A DNA stretch of 64,000 nucleotides, from assembly GCF_020662265.1 (NCBI RefSeq), contig NZ_VEWM01000075.1, positions 62,001-126,000 on the forward strand, given 5' to 3'. Below the pieces are notes generated by a model. That model was not told the DNA's origin. It saw only the letters and a program-made list of their open reading frames with translations, and did no database searches. The stretch's first letter is position 1, and each line of letters starts with the position of its first letter. Below, one piece after another: positions 56,230 to 64,000 of the stretch. Source of the stretch: Psychrobacter sp. I-STPA6b. Its GTDB lineage: Bacteria > Pseudomonadota > Gammaproteobacteria > Pseudomonadales > Moraxellaceae. Position numbers and translations under genes: made by a program.

Positions 56230-56580
56230 ATGGAAACTATTTACTCTTACACATACAGAAACATAGACGGCAGTGGAATCTTGAATAAAGAAAACTTTTT
56301 TAGTGAAGATGAATACAAAATCATTGCTAGAAATGAAGATTATATCGCTATTGATGACCACTTTTTTACAAGCGTTGAAATAAGAAGGATTGGAATCCCA
56401 ATCCTCAACTGCTTCCTAACAGACAATGCTTTTGGAAATGCTGTCTTATTTAATCTTTATTCAGATAAAAAAATACCTCTTGCTGATATTAAAAAAATGA
56501 TTCAAGACGGTATTGCAGACAAGGTTAAATATCTCGGAAATGTAGATTTATCAGTGATTTATGAGGAGTTAGCCGTATGA
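56230..56580 (+). CDS. Early protein, function unknown
   Basis: The protein has 116 residues. I chose ATG 56230, which follows a run of eight G as ribosome site. Strands YSYTYRNIDGSGILNKENFF, then FTSVEIRRIGIPILNCFLTD suggest a mixed fold. No family is recognised. Confidence 0.5.
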   Translation: METIYSYTYRNIDGSGILNKENFFSEDEYKIIARNEDYIAIDDHFFTSVEIRRIGIPILNCFLTDNAFGNAVLFNLYSDKKIPLADIKKMIQDGIADKVKYLGNVDLSVIYEELAV

Positions 56581-56780
56581 AGGATTTTGCTAAACGCTCG
56601 TTTTTATCAGCTATCGTCATGATTTTAATTGTTTTGCTGTATGCATTTGTGGGTACAGCACTAGATAAAGAAATTCAAAATCAAGATGCTGTAATTGAGC
56701 GTCATAAGTTTTATTTAGCTCAGAGCAAACAGCCAAGCATTGTGTGGACACGCAGATATGAGGATTTGAGAGATGAATAA
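56577..56780 (+). CDS. Small inner-membrane protein
   Basis: The protein has 67 residues. One transmembrane helix (FLSAIVMILIVLLYAFVGTA) follows a basic start, then a coiled C-terminal tail (EIQNQDAVIERHKFYLAQ). It overlaps both neighbours. It may change the membrane early in infection; a precise role is unknown. Confidence 0.6.
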   Translation: MKDFAKRSFLSAIVMILIVLLYAFVGTALDKEIQNQDAVIERHKFYLAQSKQPSIVWTRRYEDLRDE

Positions 56781-57246
56781 AGAATTTAAAGCAGGTGATT
56801 TGGTTTTGGAGTTAAGAGCAAACGGCATATTTTTGGATAATCTCAAGGAAAATGACAATGACAATTATCCAGTAGTAACTGACCACGCTTCTTACCAAAG
56901 CAATGGTTTATTTTCTATGCACTACAAATTTCCAAGTATATTCCACGCAACCCCCGAAAACCGTCAAGCATTAGTTACTTTGTACGGCGAGGAAAACGTG
57001 CCTGAATTACCGTTGCGAGGTAGTGAGCTGACCAAAAAATTATTAGAAAAGCAAAAGTATGTGATTTGTTGGGTTAGTGATGCGTCGGAAGAAAAAGCTA
57101 GATTAAAAAAAAGCATAGAGTTAGTAAATTTATTTGATGATAGCAAAGATTACTGTTGCTTTTTTACAGAACATGGAATTTGGTGGCAATACGCAGTACC
57201 AATCGACAGCAACGGCAACGAAATCAAGGGGTTAGATGATGAGTAA
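56773..57246 (+). CDS. Early protein, function unknown
   Basis: The protein has 157 residues. GDLVLELRANGIFLDNLKEN, then FTEHGIWWQYAVPIDSNGNE are its clearest parts. It is a cytoplasmic mixed-fold protein. No family is known to me. It starts within the previous gene. Confidence 0.5.
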   Translation: MNKEFKAGDLVLELRANGIFLDNLKENDNDNYPVVTDHASYQSNGLFSMHYKFPSIFHATPENRQALVTLYGEENVPELPLRGSELTKKLLEKQKYVICWVSDASEEKARLKKSIELVNLFDDSKDYCCFFTEHGIWWQYAVPIDSNGNEIKGLDDE

Positions 57247-57391
57247 TTATGAAGATTGTCGCATGGGTGACGGCTACAGTGATGATGACCAGTACGGCTA
57301 CTGGGAGTATCAGAAACAGTTACTTGAGCAAGAACAATATGAGCAATGGCTAGCAGAACAATCACAATTAATTGAAACAGAGGAGTCTTAA
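57239..57391 (+). CDS. Small acidic early protein (50 residues)
   Basis: The frame starts at ATG 57239, overlapping the upstream stop. The composition is extreme in Tyr, Gln, Glu and Asp (MSNYEDCRMGDGYSDDDQYG; LLEQEQYEQWLAEQSQLIE). It lies 2 bp before the ATPase gene and may act with it. Confidence 0.6.
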   Translation: MSNYEDCRMGDGYSDDDQYGYWEYQKQLLEQEQYEQWLAEQSQLIETEES

Positions 57392-57393
57392 TC

Positions 57394-58335
57394 ATGGCAC
57401 TTAACATCGTAACATCAGTACAACCGCTAAGCATACAGAACCTAGTCGTATTCATCTATGGCGACCCTGGCATATGGAAAACATCACTAGCATTTACTGC
57501 TAAAAAACCAATCCTTTTTGACTTTGACAAAGGCGCTCATCGTGCAGGTGTCTATCGTAAAGACACTGTGCAGATTAATCACTGGGGTGAGGTTGCGAAC
57601 TTTACAGCTCAAGACTTGAACGGCTATGACACCATCATTGTAGATACAGCAGGTCGTGCATTAGACATGATAACCGATGCTATCAAATCTGATAGCAAAA
57701 ACACCAGACGCAATGGTGAGTTATCAATGCAGGGCTACGGCAAATTAGGCTCAATCTTTAGTAATTGGTTAAAAATGCTACGTGGCATGGGTAAAGATGT
57801 CGTGTTATTGGCTCATGCGTCTGAGGACAAAAATGGTGATGAGATTATCAAACGTCCTGACATGGTGGGTGGTAGCAAAAAAGAGGCTTACAAGATTGCC
57901 GATATGATGGGTTATATGACTATTGAGCAAGGCAATCAAGGTGCAGTGCGTATGCTCAACTTTAGACCTCACCCTAATTATTTGGCAAAAGACAGTGGCA
58001 ACATTGGCAATGTAGTTGTACATCCAATTGACCAAGCCCCTAATCAATTAGCATGCATTATTCAAGCTACTAAAGACCATATTAACAGTCTATCAGCAGA
58101 AGCAAGCAAGGCTCAGCAAGATTTAGACGACCTACGCACAGAATTAATGGAGGTTGAGACAGCAAACGCATTAAACGGCTTAATTGATGGGCTTAATACT
58201 CAGCACCCGCTTTATAAGCAGATGAAGTGTGATATTTGGACAGCAAGTAAAAATCTGAATGTTGAGTTTGATAAGGCATCAGGCAAGTTTGTTGACGTGG
58301 TTGAAGCAGAAACAGCAGAGGTGGCAGATGCGTAA
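57394..58335 (+). CDS. Sak4-like RecA-fold ATPase, single-strand annealing/recombination
   Basis: The protein has 313 residues. A RecA-like core follows the phage Sak4 pattern: P-loop IYGDPGIWKTSLA (residues 21-33), ILFDFDKGAHRAG, Walker B YDTIIVDTAGRAL, and VVLLAHASEDKNGD. Sak4 promotes single-strand annealing together with the phage SSB, which is encoded a few genes downstream. The P-loop has Trp at residue 28 where Gly is expected (G-x-W-K-T), which may weaken nucleotide binding. A C-terminal helical extension ends in VEAETAEVADA. Confidence 0.82.
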   Translation: MALNIVTSVQPLSIQNLVVFIYGDPGIWKTSLAFTAKKPILFDFDKGAHRAGVYRKDTVQINHWGEVANFTAQDLNGYDTIIVDTAGRALDMITDAIKSDSKNTRRNGELSMQGYGKLGSIFSNWLKMLRGMGKDVVLLAHASEDKNGDEIIKRPDMVGGSKKEAYKIADMMGYMTIEQGNQGAVRMLNFRPHPNYLAKDSGNIGNVVVHPIDQAPNQLACIIQATKDHINSLSAEASKAQQDLDDLRTELMEVETANALNGLIDGLNTQHPLYKQMKCDIWTASKNLNVEFDKASGKFVDVVEAETAEVADA

Positions 58336-58963
58336 CCGTGTATCAGTCACTCACTTAGACAGCTATCAGTATTTTTTAGATAGCGACATGACAGAGCAGG
58401 AGTTGTACGACCGTTTATTCGGTGCGTACACCCCTACCCCTGCAATGTCAGCAGGAACGGCATGGCATAAGATTTTAGAAAACTATTTAAGAAATCCATC
58501 AGGTATATATCAGCAAGACAGCTTTACCTTTGATATATCAAAACTTAATGATACTGATGAGGTACAAGTCGTCAACTTGGGTAAACCATGGGAGCGCGAG
58601 CAAAAACACGTTGTACAACTCATAGATGGCGTGGATTTGGTCGGCAAGATTGATGTAGAAACACCATACGCTGTCATTGACCACAAATTAACTGGTAGCT
58701 ACAACCCTGAGAGATATTTAAATGCTTGGCAGTGGCGAGCTTATCTAGCAATGCGAGGTAAAAACCGCTTTATTTACCAAGTATTTGAATGTAAGCCAGT
58801 TACAAAATATGGACAGGTTGTTGAGATTAAAGACTATCACACGCTAGATATGTATGCGTATGACGGCATGATAGATGATGTCAAAGATTGCCTGAATGAC
58901 CTAAATAATCTGATTAATAAATGGCGTAGTGAGGGTTTGAGTTGCAAGAGGGTTTATAAATGA
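58328..58963 (+). CDS. PD-(D/E)XK exonuclease
   Basis: The protein has about 211 residues. ATG 58328 (AGAGGTGG upstream) overlaps the ATPase stop. SVTHLDSYQYFL, then SAGTAWHKILENYL and LVGKIDVETPYAVIDHKLTG show the RecB-like nuclease fold with Asp and Asp-x-Lys (DHK). It likely makes the single strands used by the Sak4-like protein. Confidence 0.8.
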   Translation: MRNRVSVTHLDSYQYFLDSDMTEQELYDRLFGAYTPTPAMSAGTAWHKILENYLRNPSGIYQQDSFTFDISKLNDTDEVQVVNLGKPWEREQKHVVQLIDGVDLVGKIDVETPYAVIDHKLTGSYNPERYLNAWQWRAYLAMRGKNRFIYQVFECKPVTKYGQVVEIKDYHTLDMYAYDGMIDDVKDCLNDLNNLINKWRSEGLSCKRVYK

Positions 58964-59415
58964 AATCATTTACTAGAAAAAACACTTGGTCAAAAGATAG
59001 CCATCATGGCTGGGGTAGCGGTTATGTTGCTATCCCTGAGTCAAGCTCATGGCATGGCGTGGAATATGAGCAGATACCAGTTAGTGTGCATGGTGGACTA
59101 ACGTGGAGCAGTCTAGCAAAAGATTTATGTGAGATAGACGGCGTTGACGATGATGATTGGATAATCGGCTTTGATACTCAACACAGTGGCGACAATCTCA
59201 TAGACCAAGATGAGGCTTATGTTTTAGATGAAACACAATCATTGTTAAGACAAATGCGCGTGTTAGATATAAGTCATTTTGTAAATACTAGATTGGTTGT
59301 TGTTTGCCCTGTGTGCGATGCGGTTAATGATGTTAGTAGTATGCGTGGGTATTATCCCGAGACTAAAAACTGGGATTGTAAGCACTGCGGGAATATCTTT
59401 TATTTTATAGCGTGA
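58960..59415 (+). CDS. Zinc-ribbon early protein
   Basis: The protein has 151 residues. Two Cys pairs at the C-terminus (VVCPVCDAVND and WDCKHCGNIFY) form a zinc ribbon. The N-terminal part is Trp- and Ser-rich (SSWHGVEYEQIPVSVHGGLT). It overlaps the exonuclease gene by 4 bp. It may act with the recombination proteins, but no family is recognised. Confidence 0.6.
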   Translation: MKSFTRKNTWSKDSHHGWGSGYVAIPESSSWHGVEYEQIPVSVHGGLTWSSLAKDLCEIDGVDDDDWIIGFDTQHSGDNLIDQDEAYVLDETQSLLRQMRVLDISHFVNTRLVVVCPVCDAVNDVSSMRGYYPETKNWDCKHCGNIFYFIA

Positions 59416-59422
59416 GGCAATT

Positions 59423-59485
59423 ATGACAAAACCAAACGACAAGCCCGATGACGAACCAATAGATTTTGATGATTTACCGTTTTAA
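59423..59485 (+). CDS. 20-residue peptide with SSB-like C-terminal tip
   Basis: The frame starts at ATG 59423 with GAGGC upstream. The peptide is MTKPNDKPDDEPIDFDDLPF. Its last residues, DFDDLPF, resemble the conserved SSB tail (Asp-Phe-Asp-Asp-Asp-Ile-Pro-Phe) that recruits many repair and replication proteins. It ends 19 bp before ssb. It could compete with or help SSB for partners. It is too short to prove translation from sequence alone. Confidence 0.55.
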   Translation: MTKPNDKPDDEPIDFDDLPF

Positions 59486-59504
59486 CTAAATAAGGATTAA
59501 AAAA

Positions 59505-59987
59505 ATGAGTTTAAATTTAGCAATGATTGAAGGTCGATTAGGTCGTGACCCTGAAACACGCCAAGTCGGACAAACTACAGTTACTAAGTTAGCTGTAGCC
59601 ACAACTGAAAAGTGGAATGATAAAAATAGCGGACAGAAAATGGAACGCACGACATGGCATAACGTAGAAGCATGGGGCAGACAAGGCGAAATAATCGCTC
59701 AGTATTTTAAAAAAGGTGACGGCATTGGAGTGCAAGGCACAATCAATACTGACGAATATGAAAAAAATAGTGAGAAACGCTATGCAACTAAAATCAAATT
59801 AAATAGTTTTTGGTTTCCAGTTGCTAGCAATAACTCAAACAATAATCAGAGTTATCAAAACAACCAGCAACCACAGGGTAATAACTATCAGCAAAATCAA
59901 GGGTTTAATCAGCAACAAAACAACTTCCCAAATCAGCAAGCTGTAGATAATGCGAATAATGCCCCTGATGATGATATTCCGTTTTAG
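59505..59987 (+). CDS. ssb: Single-stranded DNA-binding protein
   Basis: The protein has 160 residues. The OB fold (MSLNLAMIEGRLGRDPETRQ, then WHNVEAWGRQGEIIAQYFKK) is followed by a Gln/Asn-rich linker and the canonical tail NNAPDDDIPF, which binds partner proteins. It covers single-stranded DNA in phage replication and recombination and works with the Sak4-like protein. The ribosome site is AAGGATT. Confidence 0.95.
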   Translation: MSLNLAMIEGRLGRDPETRQVGQTTVTKLAVATTEKWNDKNSGQKMERTTWHNVEAWGRQGEIIAQYFKKGDGIGVQGTINTDEYEKNSEKRYATKIKLNSFWFPVASNNSNNNQSYQNNQQPQGNNYQQNQGFNQQQNNFPNQQAVDNANNAPDDDIPF

Positions 59988-59998
59988 GAGGATTAAAG

Positions 59999-60145
59999 AT
60001 GAGCAACGTAGAGCATAACAGTCTAGTTTTATCCGCATCTAAAGATTATGACATTGACGTTAATTATGTCAGATATGTCTATGAGTGTTTCGATGAAATA
60101 GAATTTTATCCAGCTTTAGAAAGAGCAGTAAATTACAGAGCTGAA
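59999..60145 (+). CDS. Small early protein (48 residues)
   Basis: The frame starts at ATG 59999 with TAGGAGG upstream. The sequence MSNVEHNSLVLSASKDYDID is followed by a helix (VRYVYECFDEIEFYPALEK). No family is known. The downstream end could be frameshifted, since a neighbouring frame stays open for another 30 bases. Confidence 0.5.
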
Positions 60146-60200
60146 AATGGCGACTTACCTCCTGTGAGACAGCTTTGACATTATTTTAATGAGATGAGCC

Positions 60201-60428
60201 ATGAAACACTACTTTGTAAGCCTTTATTTAACAGCAAGCATCGAAACAGAGCATCATAAAAAAGGCTCATTTTATCCAAATCCTAATATTAAATTTAGTA
60301 TGAATACAGCAAAAAATCAGTATTTGAAGCATTTAAAAGATGCAATCAAAGTTTTGGAAAATGAGATAAAAGAAGTCGAGAGTACAGATAAAGAATACTA
60401 CGGCTTGTCTTTTATTGAGAAAGAATAA
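60201..60428 (+). CDS. Small early protein, function unknown
   Basis: The protein has 75 residues. KHYFVSLYLTASIETEHHKK is a beta strand region, followed by a long charged helix (YLKHLKDAIKVLENEIKEVE). No family is known. Confidence 0.5.
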   Translation: MKHYFVSLYLTASIETEHHKKGSFYPNPNIKFSMNTAKNQYLKHLKDAIKVLENEIKEVESTDKEYYGLSFIEKE

Positions 60429-60437
60429 GGAGTGATG

Positions 60438-60563
60438 ATGAGTGAATACAGCTCAGATATTCAGCGAGTAGCTCTTTTAATACTACTGATACAGAAAAAT
60501 TTTAGTGATGCAGAAATAGATTTATTAACAGATGGCTTGGTAAAAATGAGAGGTGTCAGATGA
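60438..60563 (+). CDS. Small early protein (41 residues)
   Basis: The frame has ATG 60438 (AAGGAG upstream; a second ATG at 60435 is possible) and ends overlapping the next ATG. It is helical (SSDIQRVALLILLIQKNFSD; EIDLLTDGLVKMRGVR). No family is known. Confidence 0.55.
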   Translation: MSEYSSDIQRVALLILLIQKNFSDAEIDLLTDGLVKMRGVR

Positions 60564-60820
60564 GTGAATGGATTGACTTTAAACAACAGCAACCAAAGCA
60601 AGGACAAACTATCTTGTTTTTGTGTTTGTCGCCTTTAGAACCTGACCATCCTGACTATTATCCGCCTACTTATAATAGTGATTGCGTGAAAGTTGGCGAG
60701 TTTAGTATTAATGATGGAGTTATGACAGTGAAAGACACTTACGCAATATATCAAGATGATGGGTATTTTTCTAAGTTCATAGCGTGGCAACCCCTACCCC
60801 AACAGCCGAAAGGAGAGTGA
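60560..60820 (+). CDS. DUF551 protein
   Basis: The protein has 86 residues. MSEWIDFKQQQPKQGQTILF and the closing FIAWQPLPQQPKGE are the DUF551 pattern (Trp-Ile at the start, AWxPLP at the end), common in phage early operons. The function is unknown. Confidence 0.75.
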   Translation: MSEWIDFKQQQPKQGQTILFLCLSPLEPDHPDYYPPTYNSDCVKVGEFSINDGVMTVKDTYAIYQDDGYFSKFIAWQPLPQQPKGE

Positions 60821-60821
60821 G

Positions 60822-61016
60822 ATGGAAGGTAAATACTACACAACAGCAGAAATTATGGCTATGTTTGGATGGGATTCCACATCAACTGTAACACGAAAAC
60901 GAGAGTCGGGGTTTTTACCTGAACCTGATTTACTTGGACGGCCGAACAAGTGGCTGAAATACAAAATTGATGCTATCATAATAAGCGAAAATATTACAAA
61001 AGAAGATGGGGCTTAA
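60822..61016 (+). CDS. Candidate excisionase (MerR/AlpA-like HTH)
   Basis: The protein has 64 residues. YYTTAEIMAMFGWDSTSTVT is a MerR-type helix-turn-helix as in AlpA and many recombination directionality factors, followed by GRPNKWLKYKIDAIIISENI. Its position as the last phage gene, about 100 bp from attR, fits. It would help integrase to excise the prophage. GAAAGGAG precedes the ATG. Confidence 0.65.
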   Translation: MEGKYYTTAEIMAMFGWDSTSTVTRKRESGFLPEPDLLGRPNKWLKYKIDAIIISENITKEDGA

Positions 61017-61036
61017 TAGCCTCATTTTTATTAATA

Positions 61037-61055
61037 ACGGTATTTCTCACGGTAT
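61037..61055. promoter_or_regulatory. Right-arm integrase/excisionase site pair
   Basis: Two ACGGTAT heptamers start at 61037 and 61049, 12 bp apart. The same pair with the same spacing occurs at 12182 and 12194 near integrase. Confidence 0.6.
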
Positions 61056-61118
61056 ATAAAAATCCTTAACTAAAAAAACTTCTTTGTTTTCAACAACTTA
61101 TGTTTTAAGTGTGGAATC

Positions 61119-61133
61119 TGGTGGGCGTGCCAT
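61119..61133 (+). repeat. attR core
   Basis: TGGTGGGCGTGCCAT is identical to the attL core in the tRNA 3' end. Further upstream the two copies diverge, so this copy is only a tRNA fragment. Confidence 0.92.
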
Positions 61134-61215
61134 TTATCAAAAATACCATCTACATCAACAACATATCTACTATCAATGATGGGATATAGATAACAACCAA
61201 CTTTAGAGCGTTTCT

Positions 61216-64000
61216 ATGGCTTTTGTACACTTAGGTATTCACAGTGAATATTCCATTACCGACTCGATTATTCGTATCAAGCCACTGGTCAAAGCAGCGG
61301 CAGCAGATGGACAAAAAGCCTTAGCCCTCACAGACTTATCTAACCTTTATGCCACAGTCAAATTTTATAGAGCATGCCTAGATGCAGGGATTAAGCCCAT
61401 CATTGGTACAGAGATTTTATTGGATAATGATAGCACTCGTTTAACCTTGCTGGCGATGAATCAAACAGGTTATCAAAACATTACTCGTATTGTCTCTTTT
61501 GGCTTTACTGATGGCAAAATGAATCCTGATAACAAAGGTATGCCCATCATCACCCGTGAGCAATTATTGACAAATAGTGAGGGTGTCATCGTCTTGTTAA
61601 CTGAGCATTCAGATGTTGGGCAGATACTAACAGGGGCAAACCCCAACCGAGCAGACGAACTCATCAACACTTACCGCACCCATTTTGACGATAGGTTATA
61701 TTTTGCTGTCAAACGTACAGAGCGTGCGGGTGAAGATGCGTTTATTGAGCAAGCTATTTTGGCAGGTGCTCGTCATCATATCCCACTGGTTGCTCACAAT
61801 GATGTGCGCTTTTTAGAAGCAGACGACTTTGATGCGCACGAAGCCCGTGTTTGTATTGCCTCATCTTATGTACTGGCAGACCCCACACGCCCTCGTGACT
61901 ACTCCAGCCAGCAATATTTAAAAACGCAAGCACAGATGCAGGCGCTATTTTCTGATCTACCACAAGTCCTAGAAAATACCATCGCACTGGCAAAACGATG
62001 TAACGTCACCTTAACTTTGGGGATTAATGTTTTACCCGAATTTCCTGTCCCAGAAGGCGAAACCATCGAAACTTTCTTTCGTGCAGAGTCACAACGTGGG
62101 CTAGAGGCACGCCTCAATAAACTATATCCTCCTGAGCAACGTGATGACACGTGGGATAGTATCCGCCAGCCTTATGATGAGCGTTTGGAGCATGAGTTAA
62201 AAATCATTTTATCCATGGGCTTTCCCGGCTACTTTTTGATTGTGATGGACTTTATCCGTTGGGCAAAAGCCAATGGTGTCCCTGTTGGTCCGGGGCGTGG
62301 CTCTGGTGCTGGCTCATTGGTTGCCTATGCGCTCAATATTACTGACCTTGACCCACTTCACTACGACTTATTATTTGAGCGCTTCTTAAACCCTGAACGT
62401 GTCTCTATGCCCGACTTTGATATTGACTTTTGTATCGAAGGGCGTGACCGTGTCATCGACTATGTTGCCAGTAAATATGGGCGTGAAGCTGTCTCACAAA
62501 TCATCACCTTTGGTACAATGGCCGCCAAAGCGGTGGTAAGAGATGTTGCCCGTGTTCAAGGTAAGTCGTATGGTCTTGCTGATAAAATATCCAAACTGAT
62601 TCCAAAAACACCTGGTATTAGCCTTAGCGATGCTGTCACCCAAGAGCCACAACTCAAAGAGTTATTATCTGACCCCAATAATATGGATTTTGAAGATGCC
62701 AATGAGATTTGGGAGATGGCGCTTAAATTGGAAGGTATAACCCGAAATGTCGGTAAACATGCGGGGGGTGTTCTTATTGCACCTAATAAGATCACAGATT
62801 TTTGTGCCATTTACTGTGATGATGAAGGACATCGGGTCAGTCAATTTGATAAAGATGATGTTGAAGCGGCTGGCTTGGTTAAGTTTGACTTCCTTGGGCT
62901 GCGTAACTTGACGGTCATCAGCGCTGCTGTCAGAAACATTAACCATCGTCGCCAAAAAGAAGGCAAAGATGCCATTGAGCTAGAAGACTTGCCTTTAGAT
63001 GACACAAATGCTTATAAACTACTACAGGATGCAAAAACAACTGCGGTATTCCAGCTTGAAAGTACAGGTATGAAAAAATACCTGTCCAAACTTCAGCCAA
63101 CCAATATCGAAGATGTCATCGCCATGTGTGCTTTATACCGTCCCGGTCCATTAGATGCAGGGATGGTTGAGATGTATATTGACCGCAAGCATGGACGTGA
63201 AGAAGTGGTTTATGACCACCCCAACTTAGAGCCTATCTTAGAAAATACTAATGGCGTTATCGTCTATCAAGAACAGGTCATGCAGATTTCACAGGTCATG
63301 GCAGGCTATAGTTTAGGTGGTGCTGACATGCTTCGCCGTGCTATGGGTAAGAAAAAGCCTGAAGAGATGGCAAAACAGCGTAATATCTTTGTTGATGGTG
63401 CGACGGCACAAGGCATTGACCCTGCCATCTCAGGTGGGGTATTTGACTTAATGGAAAAGTTTGCAGGTTATGGATTTAACAAATCGCACTCAGCAGCTTA
63501 TGGAGTATTGGCATACCAAACAGCCTATCTTAAACACTACTACCCTGCTGAATTTATGGCGGCTGTCCTTACCTCAGATATGAACAACACAGATAATGTG
63601 GTGTTTTTTATTAACGACTGCCGAGAAAACTTTAACTTAACCGTTGATAACCCTTCAGTAAATCGCAGCGAATGGCACTTCGTAGCAGACACACCGACCA
63701 ATATTATTTATGGTCTTGGGGCAATTAAAGGCGTTGGTGAAGGTGCAGTTGAATCCATCGTCCATTCACGCAAACAAGAAGGGGCATTCACTGACCTTTA
63801 TGATTTTTGCCGACGAGTGGATACTAAAAAAGTCAACAAACGCACACTAGAGGCTTTAATAAAAGCTGGCTGTTTTGATGACTTTGCCACCACACTACGC
63901 CCTGACTTGCCAGCAGAGCGCCATCACGAAATTCGTGGTGCATTGATGTCACAGCTACCCAGTGCTGTCCAAGCAGCTGAGCAAGATCGGCAAAATCGTG
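61216..64000 (+). CDS. dnaE: DNA polymerase III alpha subunit (partial)
   Basis: The frame is open from ATG 61216 to the window end. The N-terminal PHP domain begins MAFVHLGIHSEYSITDSI. The polymerase domain has GPGRGSGAGSLVAYALNITD, the catalytic MPDFDIDFCIEGR and YRPGPLDAGMVEMYI, then the HhH region near GAIKGVGEGAVESI. It is the replicative polymerase of the host. It would lie directly downstream of tRNA-Arg without the prophage. Confidence 0.97.
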   Translation, partial: MAFVHLGIHSEYSITDSIIRIKPLVKAAAADGQKALALTDLSNLYATVKFYRACLDAGIKPIIGTEILLDNDSTRLTLLAMNQTGYQNITRIVSFGFTDGKMNPDNKGMPIITREQLLTNSEGVIVLLTEHSDVGQILTGANPNRADELINTYRTHFDDRLYFAVKRTERAGEDAFIEQAILAGARHHIPLVAHNDVRFLEADDFDAHEARVCIASSYVLADPTRPRDYSSQQYLKTQAQMQALFSDLPQVLENTIALAKRCNVTLTLGINVLPEFPVPEGETIETFFRAESQRGLEARLNKLYPPEQRDDTWDSIRQPYDERLEHELKIILSMGFPGYFLIVMDFIRWAKANGVPVGPGRGSGAGSLVAYALNITDLDPLHYDLLFERFLNPERVSMPDFDIDFCIEGRDRVIDYVASKYGREAVSQIITFGTMAAKAVVRDVARVQGKSYGLADKISKLIPKTPGISLSDAVTQEPQLKELLSDPNNMDFEDANEIWEMALKLEGITRNVGKHAGGVLIAPNKITDFCAIYCDDEGHRVSQFDKDDVEAAGLVKFDFLGLRNLTVISAAVRNINHRRQKEGKDAIELEDLPLDDTNAYKLLQDAKTTAVFQLESTGMKKYLSKLQPTNIEDVIAMCALYRPGPLDAGMVEMYIDRKHGREEVVYDHPNLEPILENTNGVIVYQEQVMQISQVMAGYSLGGADMLRRAMGKKKPEEMAKQRNIFVDGATAQGIDPAISGGVFDLMEKFAGYGFNKSHSAAYGVLAYQTAYLKHYYPAEFMAAVLTSDMNNTDNVVFFINDCRENFNLTVDNPSVNRSEWHFVADTPTNIIYGLGAIKGVGEGAVESIVHSRKQEGAFTDLYDFCRRVDTKKVNKRTLEALIKAGCFDDFATTLRPDLPAERHHEIRGALMSQLPSAVQAAEQDRQNR

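Larger units (their letters stand above)
12054..61133. mobile_element. Complete siphovirus-type prophage integrated in tRNA-Arg
   Basis: The element is bounded by two copies of the 15-bp sequence TGGTGGGCGTGCCAT, one inside the 3' end of tRNA-Arg and one just upstream of dnaE. It contains integrase, lysis, tail, head, packaging, antitermination, replication, repressor, recombination and candidate excisionase genes in coherent operons. Long tape-measure and tail-tube genes with no sheath gene indicate a long non-contractile tail. Only three or four genes appear broken, none essential for virion formation, so it may be inducible. Confidence 0.93.

Noticed and set aside
61111..61133. A second tRNA gene at attR
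   Set aside because: Only the last 15 bases match the tRNA 3' end; the T arm and everything upstream are missing, so it is the attachment duplicate.

Overview
The window is an AT-rich gammaproteobacterial chromosome segment carrying a complete, about 49-kb siphovirus-type prophage. The host genes (a recC-recB-recD operon with the E. coli-type subunits, tRNA-Arg, and a replicative dnaE) and the flavour of the phage genes fit Moraxellaceae (Moraxella or Psychrobacter). That placement is an inference from protein flavour, not from a marker gene.

Layout. 1-9940: recD (cut by the window edge), recB and recC on the minus strand, followed by two unrecognised host genes and tRNA-Arg(CCT). 12054-61133: the prophage, integrated in the 3' end of the tRNA. 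A 15-bp core is duplicated at both ends (attL 12054-12068, attR 61119-61133), and integrase is next to attL. 61216-64000: start of dnaE, cut by the window edge.

Prophage organisation. The right part is the lysogeny switch: CI (54471, +) and Cro-like (54353, -) with a CII-like gene. A rightward early operon (55390-61016) holds Sak4-like ATPase, exonuclease, SSB and a candidate excisionase. A leftward operon carries O/P-type replication genes with iteron-like repeats inside O, two DNA methyltransferases, a DUF1064 nuclease, NinB and a Q-like antiterminator. Further left is an island (41.6-44.1 kb) of small genes. Two different DNA-binding proteins there are each flanked by their own operator, placed inside the spacer of a sigma70 promoter. 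Then come the late genes: terminase, portal, gp7-like, scaffold, capsid, connectors, tail tube, frameshifted tail chaperone, tape measure, tip proteins, an esterase-type fibre, holin-like protein and endolysin. About eighteen intrinsic terminators punctuate the minus-strand late and accessory units, which fits Q-dependent antitermination.

Most interesting region. In 41.6-44.1 kb, one gene resembles the ADP-ribosyltransferase anti-CRISPR AcrIF11 and is coupled to an Aca-like HTH gene. Further down lies a short independent transcription unit (promoter, two repeats with type I-F CRISPR-repeat geometry, terminator) that looks like an RNA anti-CRISPR. Other notable items are a 20-residue peptide ending in an SSB-like tip directly before ssb, a P22 immI-like module in the middle of the tail operon, two genes broken by in-frame stops, a homing-endonuclease insertion between gene remnants, and a 12-mer found five times in recBCD, always in the same reading frame.
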